A DNA stretch of 64,000 nt from Sphaerotilus sulfidivorans. GTDB lineage: Bacteria > Pseudomonadota > Gammaproteobacteria > Burkholderiales > Burkholderiaceae_C. Below are positions 9,298 through 17,559 of the stretch, one piece after another. The DNA is taken from NCBI RefSeq assembly GCF_013426975.1, contig NZ_JACCPY010000017.1, positions 17,704 to 81,703 on the forward strand, read 5' to 3'. Every line of letters starts with the position of its first letter. The first letter of the stretch is position 1. The notes beneath the pieces are model-generated. The model searched no databases. It had not been told where the DNA came from and saw only the letters and a list, made by a program, of their open reading frames with translations. Both the position numbers and the translations under genes were made by a program.

Positions 9298-11472
9298 ATG
9301 AATGCGGTCTCCTATCTTGATGTCGGCTGGCACCCCGGCACCGTGCTGCTGTCGGTGCTGGTGGCGACCTTCGCGTCCTATGTGTCGCTCGAGCTCTCGC
9401 GCCGGGTGCGCGACCTCGACGGGGCGGTGGCGCATGCCTGGTGGCTGGCGGGCTCGCTCACCATGGGCACCGGCGTCTGGTCGATGCACTTCGTCGGCAT
9501 GCTGGCCTTCGACGCGCCGCTGGCGCTGGGCTATCGCCATGACCTGACCGCGCTGTCCTGGCTGGCAGCGCTGGTGGCTGCCGGCATGGCGATGGCGGTG
9601 GCCGGTCACCGGCAGGTGGACCGGCGTCTGCATCTGGTGGCCTCGCTGGTGATGACCGCAGGCATCGTCTCGATGCACTACCTGGGCATGGCCGCGATCG
9701 ATCTGCAGCCGGGCATCGACTGGGACTGGCCGCTGGTGGGGGCCTCGGTGCTGATCGCGCTGATCGCCTCGGCGGCGGCGCTGGCGCTGTTCCTGCGGCT
9801 GCGTGCGCTGCGCGGGCGGGCGCGTCTGCTGGCGCAGGTCCGCTCGGCGCTGGTGATGGCCGCGGCGATCTGCGGCATGCACTACACCGCGATGGCCGCC
9901 GCGCGGCTGCCCGAGGGCGTGGTCTGCCTGAGCGCGGATGCGCTGAGCGGGCGGGGCCTGCTGCTGGTGGTGCTGCTGTTCACCGTGCTGATCCTGTGCG
10001 CGGCGCTGGGCACCGCGATCTTCGATGCCCGGATGCAGCGCCGCGAGCGCCTGATGTCGCAATCCCTGGCCGAGGCCAATGCCGAGCTGCAGAGCGCCAA
10101 CGAGGAACTGCGCCGCCGCACCCTGACCGATCCGCTGACCGGCCTGGCCAATCGCCTGGGTCTGGAGGATCGGCTGGCGCGGCTGTCGGCCGAGGCCGGC
10201 TCCGAGGGCGGGCAGGCGGCGCTGATCTTCATCGATCTGGACGGCTTCAAGGCGATCAACGATTCGCTCGGCCATGCGGCAGGCGACCGCCTGCTGGGCA
10301 AGACCGCCCGGCGCATTCGCCGGCGGCTGCGACCGGTGGACATGGCGGTGCGCCTTGGAGGCGACGAGTTCGTGCTGCTGCTTGAAGGGGGGGATGCCGA
10401 GGCGCGGGCGATGCGCATCGCGCGCCAGCTGCTGTCCGACCTGCAGCATCCCTTCCTGCTTCCGGCGCAGCAGGTCACGCTGTCGTGCTCGATCGGCATG
10501 GCCTTTGCACCCCGGCATGGCGCCGGCGACACGCTGCTGGGCTGTGCCGATGCCGCCATGTATGCCGCCAAGCGCAGCGGTGGCAGCTGCGCGCTGTGCT
10601 ACGACACCCACATGGCCTCGGCCGATTCCGCCGATCAGCTGCAGCTCCAGCAGGGGCTGCGCGAGGCGCTGCAGCGCGGTCAGCTGGCGCTGCACTTCCA
10701 GCCCAAGCTGTCGGCCGCTGACGGCGCCCTGCATGGGGTCGAGGCGCTGCTGCGCTGGCGCCATCCCGAGCGCGGCATGATCAGCCCGGCGGTCTTCATC
10801 CCGGTGGCCGAGCGCTTCGGCCTGATCGGACGCATCGGCGACTGGGTCATCGAGCAGGCCTGCGAGCAGCTGGCGCGCTGGCAGGCGCAGGGTCTGGTCT
10901 GCCGAGTGGCGATCAATCTGTCGGCGCACCAGCTGCGCCAGCCCGATCTGGCCCGGCGCATCCTGTCGACGCTCGAGCGGCATGGCCTGAATCCCTCGCT
11001 GCTGGTCTGCGAGCTGACCGAGACCGCGATGATGGAGTCGATCAAGGACGGCTGCAGCGTGCTCGACGAGCTGGATGCGGCGGGCGTGCGGGTGTCGATC
11101 GACGACTTCGGCACCGGCTATTCCAGCCTGTCCTACCTGCGGCGACTGCCTGCCTCGCAGCTGAAGATCGACCGCAGCATGGTCACCGGCATCGATGTGG
11201 ATCGCCAGGCACGCACGGTGCTGGAGTCGGTGATCAAGCTGGCCCATGCGCTGGACATGGAAGTGGTCGCCGAAGGGGTCGAGACCGAGGCCCAGCGCCA
11301 GGTGCTGGTCGAGGCGGACTGCGATGTGCTGCAGGGCTATCTGTTCGCCCGGCCGATGGATGCCGAAGCTCTGCAGGACTGGGTGCGGGAGCGCGCGCCG
11401 AGGGGCGCGGTGCTGCCGCTGTCGGCATCGTCCGACAGCGCGGCGGGCCTGCGGACGGCGGCGCCGGCCTGA
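9298..11472 (+). CDS. MHYT-GGDEF-EAL membrane c-di-GMP protein
   Basis: This 724-residue protein combines an MHYT membrane sensor (about residues 1-235) with cytoplasmic GGDEF (275-435) and EAL (450-705) domains. The three MHYT repeats are visible as SMHFVGM, SMHYLGM and GMHYTAM among hydrophobic segments; in this family they are thought to bind a metal and sense a small diatomic ligand. The cyclase signature RLGGDEF is intact at about residue 355, and the phosphodiesterase signature VEALLRW is intact at about 482, with DDFGTGYSSLSYL following. Both activities are therefore possible; which dominates cannot be read from sequence. It starts at the ATG after AAAGGGGG. Confidence 0.95.
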   Translation: MNAVSYLDVGWHPGTVLLSVLVATFASYVSLELSRRVRDLDGAVAHAWWLAGSLTMGTGVWSMHFVGMLAFDAPLALGYRHDLTALSWLAALVAAGMAMAVAGHRQVDRRLHLVASLVMTAGIVSMHYLGMAAIDLQPGIDWDWPLVGASVLIALIASAAALALFLRLRALRGRARLLAQVRSALVMAAAICGMHYTAMAAARLPEGVVCLSADALSGRGLLLVVLLFTVLILCAALGTAIFDARMQRRERLMSQSLAEANAELQSANEELRRRTLTDPLTGLANRLGLEDRLARLSAEAGSEGGQAALIFIDLDGFKAINDSLGHAAGDRLLGKTARRIRRRLRPVDMAVRLGGDEFVLLLEGGDAEARAMRIARQLLSDLQHPFLLPAQQVTLSCSIGMAFAPRHGAGDTLLGCADAAMYAAKRSGGSCALCYDTHMASADSADQLQLQQGLREALQRGQLALHFQPKLSAADGALHGVEALLRWRHPERGMISPAVFIPVAERFGLIGRIGDWVIEQACEQLARWQAQGLVCRVAINLSAHQLRQPDLARRILSTLERHGLNPSLLVCELTETAMMESIKDGCSVLDELDAAGVRVSIDDFGTGYSSLSYLRRLPASQLKIDRSMVTGIDVDRQARTVLESVIKLAHALDMEVVAEGVETEAQRQVLVEADCDVLQGYLFARPMDAEALQDWVRERAPRGAVLPLSASSDSAAGLRTAAPA

Positions 11473-11523
11473 GCGGTCCGGCAGCATGGGGGCATCCATC
11501 GATGCCGCCATGCTCCGCCCGCC

Positions 11524-12753
11524 ATGTACAACCGCCGAACCCTGCAGCAGAAGACCTTCCTGATCCTGCTGATCCTCGCCAGCATCGCCTTTGCGCTGGT
11601 GCTGCTGCCGCTTTGGGTGCCTGTCTTCTGGGGGGCGGTGCTGGCCATGATGGCCGTGCCGATGCGTCGGCAGATGATGCAGCGCGTGTCCTGGTTGCAG
11701 GCTCAGCCGGGCACCGCCTCGGCCTTGACGGTGCTGATGGTGCTGCTGGGTGGCATCGTGCCTGTGGGGCTGTTCGCGCTGGCCCTGTCGGCCGAGGTGC
11801 TGGCCTTCTATCAGCAGCATGCCAGCGATCCACAGCAGCTGGCCCGGCATGTCGACACGCTGATCGGACGGCTGCCGCCGACCTTGACCGGCATGCTGCA
11901 GCAGTTCGGTCTGTCCGATGCCGCGGCGCTGCGCGACCGCCTGCTGGCCGCACTGGCGCGGGGCAGCCAGGCGATTGCCGCCCAGGTGCTGTCTCTGGGG
12001 CAGAACCTGTTCGAGTCTCTGCTGTCGCTGGCGCTCACGCTCTATCTGATGTTCTTCCTGCTGCGTGATGGCGCCCATCTCAGCCGGCGCGTGCGTCAGG
12101 CCATGCCGCTGGCGGCCGAACACAAGACCAGATTGATCGGCAAGTTCGCCACGGTCGTGAAGGCCACCGTCAAGGGCAGCATCGTGGTCGCGCTGGTCCA
12201 GGGGCTGCTGGGCGGCCTGGCCTTCATGGTGCTGGATCTGCGTGCGCCCCTGCTGTGGGGCGCACTGATGGCACTGCTGTCGCTGCTGCCGGCGGTGGGA
12301 GCTGGGTTGGTCTGGGTGCCGGCGGTGCTGTGGCTGGCGGCGGACGGCCGCATCGGTGCGGCGGCGGCGCTGGTGGCCTGGGGGGTACTGGTGATCGGTC
12401 TGGCCGACAACCTGCTGCGACCGCTCCTGGTCGGCAAGGACACCCGTCTGCCCGACTATCTGGTGCTGATCTCCACGCTGGGCGGGCTGTCGCTGTTCGG
12501 GGTGCACGGCATCGTGCTGGGGCCGGCCATCGCGGCGCTGTTCATCGCGGCCTGGGATCTTCTGGCGGCCGACACCGTCGGGCCGGCCGCCGCTTCGGCT
12601 GCGGGCCTGCCGGTTGCGCCGGTCATCGCCGCACCTTCAGCCACCCCGGCCGTGCCAACAGATCACATGGTGACCAGCACCAGCGCCAGCAGCCCGACGA
12701 CCGTCACGCCGAGGCCCGCCAGCGCGACATGGATGATCTTCAGCCGCGACTGA
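11524..12753 (+). CDS. AI-2E family transporter (PF01594)
   Basis: This 409-residue polytopic membrane protein has the AI-2E/YdiK layout: two N-terminal helices (TFLILLILASIAFALVLL and a second ending PVFWGAVLAMMAVP), a soluble region at about 75-200, then a run of C-terminal helices including SIVVALVQGLLGGLAFM and the motif GIVLGPAIAALF. The family includes TqsA and other permeases or exporters, some of which are Na+/H+ antiporters; the substrate cannot be told here. The last 30 codons (low-complexity Ala/Pro/Thr) run 91 bases into the convergent coiled-coil gene, so the tail is unlikely to be conserved. It is tens of bases downstream of the MHYT gene and may be co-transcribed with it. Confidence 0.88.
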   Translation: MYNRRTLQQKTFLILLILASIAFALVLLPLWVPVFWGAVLAMMAVPMRRQMMQRVSWLQAQPGTASALTVLMVLLGGIVPVGLFALALSAEVLAFYQQHASDPQQLARHVDTLIGRLPPTLTGMLQQFGLSDAAALRDRLLAALARGSQAIAAQVLSLGQNLFESLLSLALTLYLMFFLLRDGAHLSRRVRQAMPLAAEHKTRLIGKFATVVKATVKGSIVVALVQGLLGGLAFMVLDLRAPLLWGALMALLSLLPAVGAGLVWVPAVLWLAADGRIGAAAALVAWGVLVIGLADNLLRPLLVGKDTRLPDYLVLISTLGGLSLFGVHGIVLGPAIAALFIAAWDLLAADTVGPAAASAAGLPVAPVIAAPSATPAVPTDHMVTSTSASSPTTVTPRPASATWMIFSRD

Positions 12754-13499
12754 CCCTCTTCGCGCTGCGACGACATGTCGTCGCGCAGCCGGCCCAGCCG
12801 GTTGTCGATGTCGCGTGACTGCATGTCGAGCAGCTCGCGCTGCTTGGCGATCGCGGCTTCCATCTGTTCCAGATCTGCCTTGCGCGCGCTGATCTCGCGG
12901 TCGATCGCGAAGGCGATCTCGGCGACATCGGCGGCGGTCTTCTGCTGGTCGGTCTGCTGCTGCGCGAACTTGGTGTCGACATAGCGCGCCAGCGAGCGGC
13001 GGGTGTTGCCCAGCTCGGTCATCACCCCGTCGTTGCGCTCGCCCAGCGCGGTGAGCTGGTCGCCCAGCGCGCTGACCTTGCTGGTCAGCGTGGCGATCTG
13101 CTCGGTCATCTGCGTCTTCAGTCGCGCAGCCTCCTCGCCGGACTGCAGCAGCCGGGCATCGACGCTGGCCGAGCCGGAGGCCAGGGCCTCCTCGACCTGG
13201 CGCATCAGCGTCTCGCGCAGGCCCTGGATTTCCTTGTTCAGCGCCACCACGCGGCGGTGGCCGTCCTGGCTCTGCTCGCGCAGCTGGTAGTAGTCGTTGA
13301 CCAGATGCTCCAGGCCGGCCTGCTGCTCGGCCAGGGTGTCCTGGTGCTTGAGCAGCTCCTGGGTGTTCAGGTCGAGACGGACCGTCTGTTCGCCCACCTT
13401 GCGGGCGATCATCGCCAGCGTGTCGTCGAAGGCGGCGGGCCCCATCGGCATGTCGGGCTTGCGGCCCGAGGGAGAGATGTGGTGGATCCGCTCGTTCAT
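12663..13499 (-). CDS. Coiled-coil protein with C-terminal membrane anchor
   Basis: This 278-residue protein is almost wholly helical, with heptad-rich stretches from about residue 30 to 245 (for example TSKVSALGDQLTALGERNDG), ending in one hydrophobic segment, IHVALAGLGVTVVGLLALVLVTM. A tail-anchored, cytoplasm-facing coiled coil is expected. I use the ATG at 13499 because GAGGA lies at suitable spacing; the upstream ATG at 13526 has no ribosome site. It is not a methyl-accepting receptor: there is no MCP hairpin signature. Function is unknown. Its 3' end overlaps the convergent permease gene. Confidence 0.75.
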   Translation of the reverse strand: MNERIHHISPSGRKPDMPMGPAAFDDTLAMIARKVGEQTVRLDLNTQELLKHQDTLAEQQAGLEHLVNDYYQLREQSQDGHRRVVALNKEIQGLRETLMRQVEEALASGSASVDARLLQSGEEAARLKTQMTEQIATLTSKVSALGDQLTALGERNDGVMTELGNTRRSLARYVDTKFAQQQTDQQKTAADVAEIAFAIDREISARKADLEQMEAAIAKQRELLDMQSRDIDNRLGRLRDDMSSQREEGQSRLKIIHVALAGLGVTVVGLLALVLVTM

Positions 13500-13827
13500 C
13501 GCAGCATGTCCTCGGTTGGCAGTCATGGGTCTTGTTTTGATGTCTTGTGCGCGTGTCGGCGCGTATCGTCACGGCCGATTCTGTTCGCGCGACCCGGGCT
13601 CGATCGCCGGATATGGCGGCACTTTTCGCACTTCGAATCCGCACAAACCGAACCCGTACCACGCATCCTGCCGATGCTGGCCGCCCCGGTCCGGTCCGAA
13701 CTCGTCGGCATCGACCGAGGTCGCTACACCTTCGTGCAGCTGTTCACAAGCGGGTCTGTCCCTGTTCAAGACAGGGCTTTGCCGACCGATGAGCAGGTTC
13801 TCATTCCCGACCCGAGGAGGTCCGCCC
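13500..13827. other. Divergent intergenic region
   Basis: This stretch between the divergent coiled-coil and HDOD genes must hold both promoters. The only structure seen is a short hairpin at 13760-13776 (CCCTGT / ACAGGG, 5-base loop) followed by CTTT, about 50 bases before the HDOD start; it is weak as a terminator. I see no convincing gene. Confidence 0.4.
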
Positions 13828-14670
13828 ATGAATGCTGTCGTCACGTCCCGCACCGATCGCTTCGTCCAGCAAGCCTGTGCGCTGCCGGCCATGCCCGAGG
13901 TGGCCAACAAGCTGCTGCGGTCCTTCGACCGCGATGACCTGTCGCTGAACGAGCTCGCCGGCCTGATCGGTCGTGACCAGACGCTGTCGGCCCGGGTGCT
14001 GCGGCTGGCGAACTCGGCCCGCTACAGCCCGTCGCGCTCGGTGACCTCGCTCAACGAGGCGGCGATGACGCTGGGCACGCGCACGCTGCGCGATCTGGCG
14101 CTGTCGGCCTGCATGGTGGGCATGTTCCCGTCGATTCCCGGCTTCGATCGTCTGGCCTTCTGGCGCACCACGCTGGCCACTGCGGCCTACGCGCAGCCTC
14201 TGGCGCGCTTCCTCGAGGAGGACGAGGACGCCGCCTATCTGGGCGGCCTGATGCTGCGCACCGGCCAGCTGCTGATGCTGATGGTCGACCCCGACATGAC
14301 GCAGCGCATCGGCCGCCTGTCGCTGGAGATCGACAGCCGCATCAGCTTCGAGAACTCGCTGCTGGGCTGCTCGCATCCGGAGATCACCGCCGAGCTGGCG
14401 CGCCACTGGCGCTTTCCCAACACGCTGGTGACCGCCTTCGGCGCGGCCTCGCACCCGATGGAGATCCGGCCGTTCTCGCGCATGGGCGCGGCGCTGCGGC
14501 TGGCCGGCGTCATCGCCGAGGCCCGCGAGCGCGAGCTCGATCCGATCGAGGCGCTGCAGTCCACCCATCCGGACCTGATCCAGCATCTGAAGCTCGATCT
14601 GGACTGGCTGCAGGCGCATCTGCCCGACCATCGCCTCGCGGTGGCCTCGGTCGATGATCTGATGCACTGA
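13828..14670 (+). CDS. HDOD domain protein
   Basis: The 280-residue product is a single HDOD domain, a degenerate relative of HD phosphohydrolases used in bacterial signalling. Diagnostic stretches are LPAMPEVANKLLR at about residue 20, IGRDQTLSARVLRLANSARY at about 45-64, and a middle block around LGTRTLRDLALSACM. The catalytic HD pair expected of active hydrolases is not evident. The ATG at 13828 follows CGAGGAGGTC, an excellent ribosome site; the frame extends far upstream without one. HDOD proteins are often scaffolds in c-di-GMP, motility or stress pathways, in keeping with the many c-di-GMP genes here, but a specific partner is not visible. Confidence 0.9.
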   Translation: MNAVVTSRTDRFVQQACALPAMPEVANKLLRSFDRDDLSLNELAGLIGRDQTLSARVLRLANSARYSPSRSVTSLNEAAMTLGTRTLRDLALSACMVGMFPSIPGFDRLAFWRTTLATAAYAQPLARFLEEDEDAAYLGGLMLRTGQLLMLMVDPDMTQRIGRLSLEIDSRISFENSLLGCSHPEITAELARHWRFPNTLVTAFGAASHPMEIRPFSRMGAALRLAGVIAEARERELDPIEALQSTHPDLIQHLKLDLDWLQAHLPDHRLAVASVDDLMH

Positions 14671-14758
14671 GACCGGCCTTGCTTGACCCCGGACAAGCTC
14701 CGGGCGTGTCGGCTTCGGCACCATCTGGCCTCCCAGATTGCCTGTGCCGAGACCCGAC

Positions 14759-16141
14759 ATGAATCCGAACGAAGCTGCCGAGCAGGTCGATGTGCTGATC
14801 GCCGGTGCCGGCCCGACCGGGCTGTCGACCGCGCTGGCGCTGGCGCCGCTGGGCCTGCGCGTCGTGCTGGCCGATCCCCAGGATGCCGCCCGGCTGGCCG
14901 ATCCCCCGCCCGACGGCCGCGAGCTGGCGCTGACGCACCGCACCGAGGCACTGCTGCGCCAGTGGAGGCTGTGGGATCGGCTGCCCGCGCAGGCGCGTGC
15001 GCCGCTGCAGGCCGCCTCGGTCAGCACCGGCGGCGCGCAGGCCGCGCTGCGGCTGGACGCCTCGCATGCGCGTGTCGGCCTGCCGCCGCTGCCCGCCTTG
15101 CCGCGGCCGGGCTGGCTGCCGCAGGCGCTGCCCTGGCTGCCCGATCTGGCCGTGCGTGCGCTGGGCCGGGCGGGCCAGGCGCCGATCGACGCCGACACGC
15201 ACCTGGGCACGCTGGTGTCGCAGAACGCGCTGCGCCGCGTGCTGTGGGAGGGCTGCGCTGCGCTGCCCGGCATCCAGGTGCTGGCCGGCCACCGGCTGGA
15301 GTCGATGCAGCGCGACGACGACGGCGTGACGGTGCGCCTGGTCGGTCCGCAGGGCCAGGCCCTGGTGCTGCGTGCCTCGCTGCTGGTGGCGGCCGACGGG
15401 CGGCTGTCGGCGGTGCGGCGCATGGCCGGACTGGTCGCCGAGCTGCACGACTTCGGCCGCAGTGCCATCGTCTGCCGCATGCGCCACGAGCAGCCGCACC
15501 GGCAGGTCGCGCACGAGGCCTTCCATCATGGCCACACGCTGGCGGTGCTGCCGCTGGCCGATGCGCCTGACCTTGGCGGGGGCGGGCAGGCCGGCGCGCT
15601 GCCGCCTCACTGCTCGTCCTTCGTCGTGACCGCGCCGAGCGAGCTGGCGCAGCGCTGGATGGCGCTGCCGGCGGCCGACTATGCCGCCACCATCGAGCCC
15701 TGGCTGGACGGCCAGCTCGGCCGCATCCAGCCCGGACCCGGCGAGGAATCACGCCGGCATCTGTACCCGCTGGTGGCGACCTGGGCACCGCGGCTGGTGT
15801 CGCAGCGTGTCGTGCTGGTGGGCGACGCCGCGGTCGGCATGCATCCGGTGACCGCGCATGGCTTCAACCTCGGGCTCTACAGCGCCGAGACGCTGGCGCG
15901 CCAGATCGCGCGCCGGGCCCGCGGCGGCCAGGTTGATCCGGCCGACGCCCGTGCGCTCGAGGCCTATGACCGCGAGCATCGCCACACCGCACGCTGGATC
16001 TTCCGCGGCACCAACGCCATCGTGCGCCTGTTCACCGACGACCGCCCGGCCGCGCGGCTTGCCCGCCAGGCCACGCTGCATCTGGCCGAGCGCCTGCCGC
16101 CGGTCAAGGCGCTGGTCGTGCGGCAGCTGGTCGATGCCTGA
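14759..16141 (+). CDS. FAD-dependent UbiH/UbiM-type hydroxylase
   Basis: This is a flavoprotein monooxygenase of the UbiH/UbiF/COQ6 family, about 460 residues. It has the FAD Rossmann motif VLIAGAGPTGLSTALAL near the start, the DG motif LLVAADGRLSAVR in the middle, and the GD motif VLVGDAAVGMHPVTAHGFNLGL near residue 365. The HPVTAHGFN wording resembles UbiM more than UbiH, so C5 hydroxylation in ubiquinone synthesis is a reasonable inference. It is not next to other ubi genes. I start at ATG 14759; a TTG seven codons upstream is possible. Family is firm, regiospecificity is not. Confidence 0.85.
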   Translation: MNPNEAAEQVDVLIAGAGPTGLSTALALAPLGLRVVLADPQDAARLADPPPDGRELALTHRTEALLRQWRLWDRLPAQARAPLQAASVSTGGAQAALRLDASHARVGLPPLPALPRPGWLPQALPWLPDLAVRALGRAGQAPIDADTHLGTLVSQNALRRVLWEGCAALPGIQVLAGHRLESMQRDDDGVTVRLVGPQGQALVLRASLLVAADGRLSAVRRMAGLVAELHDFGRSAIVCRMRHEQPHRQVAHEAFHHGHTLAVLPLADAPDLGGGGQAGALPPHCSSFVVTAPSELAQRWMALPAADYAATIEPWLDGQLGRIQPGPGEESRRHLYPLVATWAPRLVSQRVVLVGDAAVGMHPVTAHGFNLGLYSAETLARQIARRARGGQVDPADARALEAYDREHRHTARWIFRGTNAIVRLFTDDRPAARLARQATLHLAERLPPVKALVVRQLVDA

Positions 16142-16215
16142 AACGCAAAATAATTCACGCTTGGGATAGGATGTGGACCGTTCCGCGTCCTTGCCCGGAC
16201 CTCCCGTCCGGACCC

Positions 16216-17487
16216 ATGCCGATGAGCCGCTCCGATCCTGCCCTTTCCGCTGATGTCGAGCCCGCCGCGCTGACCGCCCGGATCCATGCCACGCTGAACG
16301 ACGCGCGCCGGCTGCAGGCCGTGCACGACAGCCGCCTGCTCGACTCGCCGCCCGAGGCCGTCTTCGATTCGCTGACCGCGCTGGCCGCCTCGCTGCTGGG
16401 CGTGCCGGCCGCCTTCGTGTCGGTCATGGCCGCCGACCGCGACTTCTACAAGAGCCAGCACGGCTTCTGCGGCGAGCTGGCCGAGACCCGCGAGCTGAGC
16501 GGGCGCACCTTCTGCCACCACACGCTGCTGCGCGATGCGCCGCTGGTGATCGAGGACACGCTGCTCGATCCGGTGTTCGCCGCGGTGCCGACGGTGCAGA
16601 CGCTGGGCGTGCGCGCCTATGCGGGCGTGCCGCTGCGCCGCCAGGGGAGGGTGATCGGCAGCCTGTGCGCGATCGACATGAAGCCGCGCTTCTGGGGGGC
16701 CAACGAGGTCGAGGTGCTGGTGCAGCTGGCTGCCTCGCTGCAGCGCGAGCTGGACCTGCGCGAGGCGCTGGAGCGCACGCGCGTGCTGGCACGGGAGCGC
16801 GAGGAGCTGGTCGCGACGGTCGCGCACGACCTGCGCGCACCGCTGCAGGTGCTGTCGATGGGTGTCCAGATGATCGGCCGGGCCGGCGCCGGCGAGGAGC
16901 CGCCGCGGCGCACGCTCGAGCGCATGCGCCATTCGCTCGACGCGATGCAGCGCCTGGCCGACGAGCTGGTCAGCGCCGCGCGCACCGGCGGGGCGGCCTC
17001 GCTGCGGCTGGAGCGCCTGTGCGCGGCGCAGCTGGCACGCGATGCGGTGCTGATGATGCAGCCGATCGCCGAGCGGCGCCGGCACGACCTGTCGGTGGGA
17101 GCGCTGGAGGTGATGGCGGTGCAGGTCGACTACGGCCGCATGCTGCGGGTGCTGACCAACCTGATCGGCAACGCGGTCAAGTACTGCCCGGAAGGCAGCC
17201 GCATCCGGGTCGAGGTGGCCGGCTCGCCGGGCCGGGCCTCGGGCGACGCCGAGGCGTTGCACATCGACGTCAGCGACAACGGCCCCGGCATCGACCCGGC
17301 GCACCGCGCGCGCCTGTTCGAGCGCGGCTGGCAGGGCGGCGAGGGCCAGTGCCGCGAGGACGGCGCCGGCCTCGGTCTGGCCATCGTGCGCGACATCGTC
17401 GAGGCCCACGGCGGCCGGGTCGACCTGCTCGACGCGCCGGGGCGGGGGACCTGCGTGCGGGTCCGGCTGCCGGTGCGCGGGGGTTGA
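16216..17487 (+). CDS. GAF-domain sensor histidine kinase
   Basis: This soluble kinase of about 424 residues has an N-terminal GAF domain (about 35-185; SGRTFCHHTLL, GVRAYAGVPL, GSLCAID), a HisKA dimerisation helix with phospho-accepting His in VAHDLRAPLQ, and an ATPase domain with the N box LIGNAVKYCPEGS, G1 box DNGPGID and G2 box GAGLGLAIV. There are no membrane segments, so it senses a cytoplasmic cue. The exact start is uncertain: Met codons lie at 16171, 16216 and 16222. No cognate regulator is adjacent; the lone receiver at 19632, beyond the radical SAM gene, is a candidate partner. Confidence 0.92.
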   Translation: MPMSRSDPALSADVEPAALTARIHATLNDARRLQAVHDSRLLDSPPEAVFDSLTALAASLLGVPAAFVSVMAADRDFYKSQHGFCGELAETRELSGRTFCHHTLLRDAPLVIEDTLLDPVFAAVPTVQTLGVRAYAGVPLRRQGRVIGSLCAIDMKPRFWGANEVEVLVQLAASLQRELDLREALERTRVLAREREELVATVAHDLRAPLQVLSMGVQMIGRAGAGEEPPRRTLERMRHSLDAMQRLADELVSAARTGGAASLRLERLCAAQLARDAVLMMQPIAERRRHDLSVGALEVMAVQVDYGRMLRVLTNLIGNAVKYCPEGSRIRVEVAGSPGRASGDAEALHIDVSDNGPGIDPAHRARLFERGWQGGEGQCREDGAGLGLAIVRDIVEAHGGRVDLLDAPGRGTCVRVRLPVRGG

Positions 17488-17559
17488 GGCGCACTGGCAC
17501 AATCGCGCCCTTCGCGGCCCCTGGCGGTCGCGCCTCGCTGCCCGAACCCCGCCGGTGCC

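Noticed and set aside
9262..12507. A 1,081-codon open frame on the minus strand
   Set aside because: It is opposite the MHYT-GGDEF-EAL and AI-2E genes; His/Gln/Arg-rich with no domain.
14738..14758. TTG start for the hydroxylase
   Set aside because: The ATG at 14759 fits better with the family's short N-terminus before the FAD motif.
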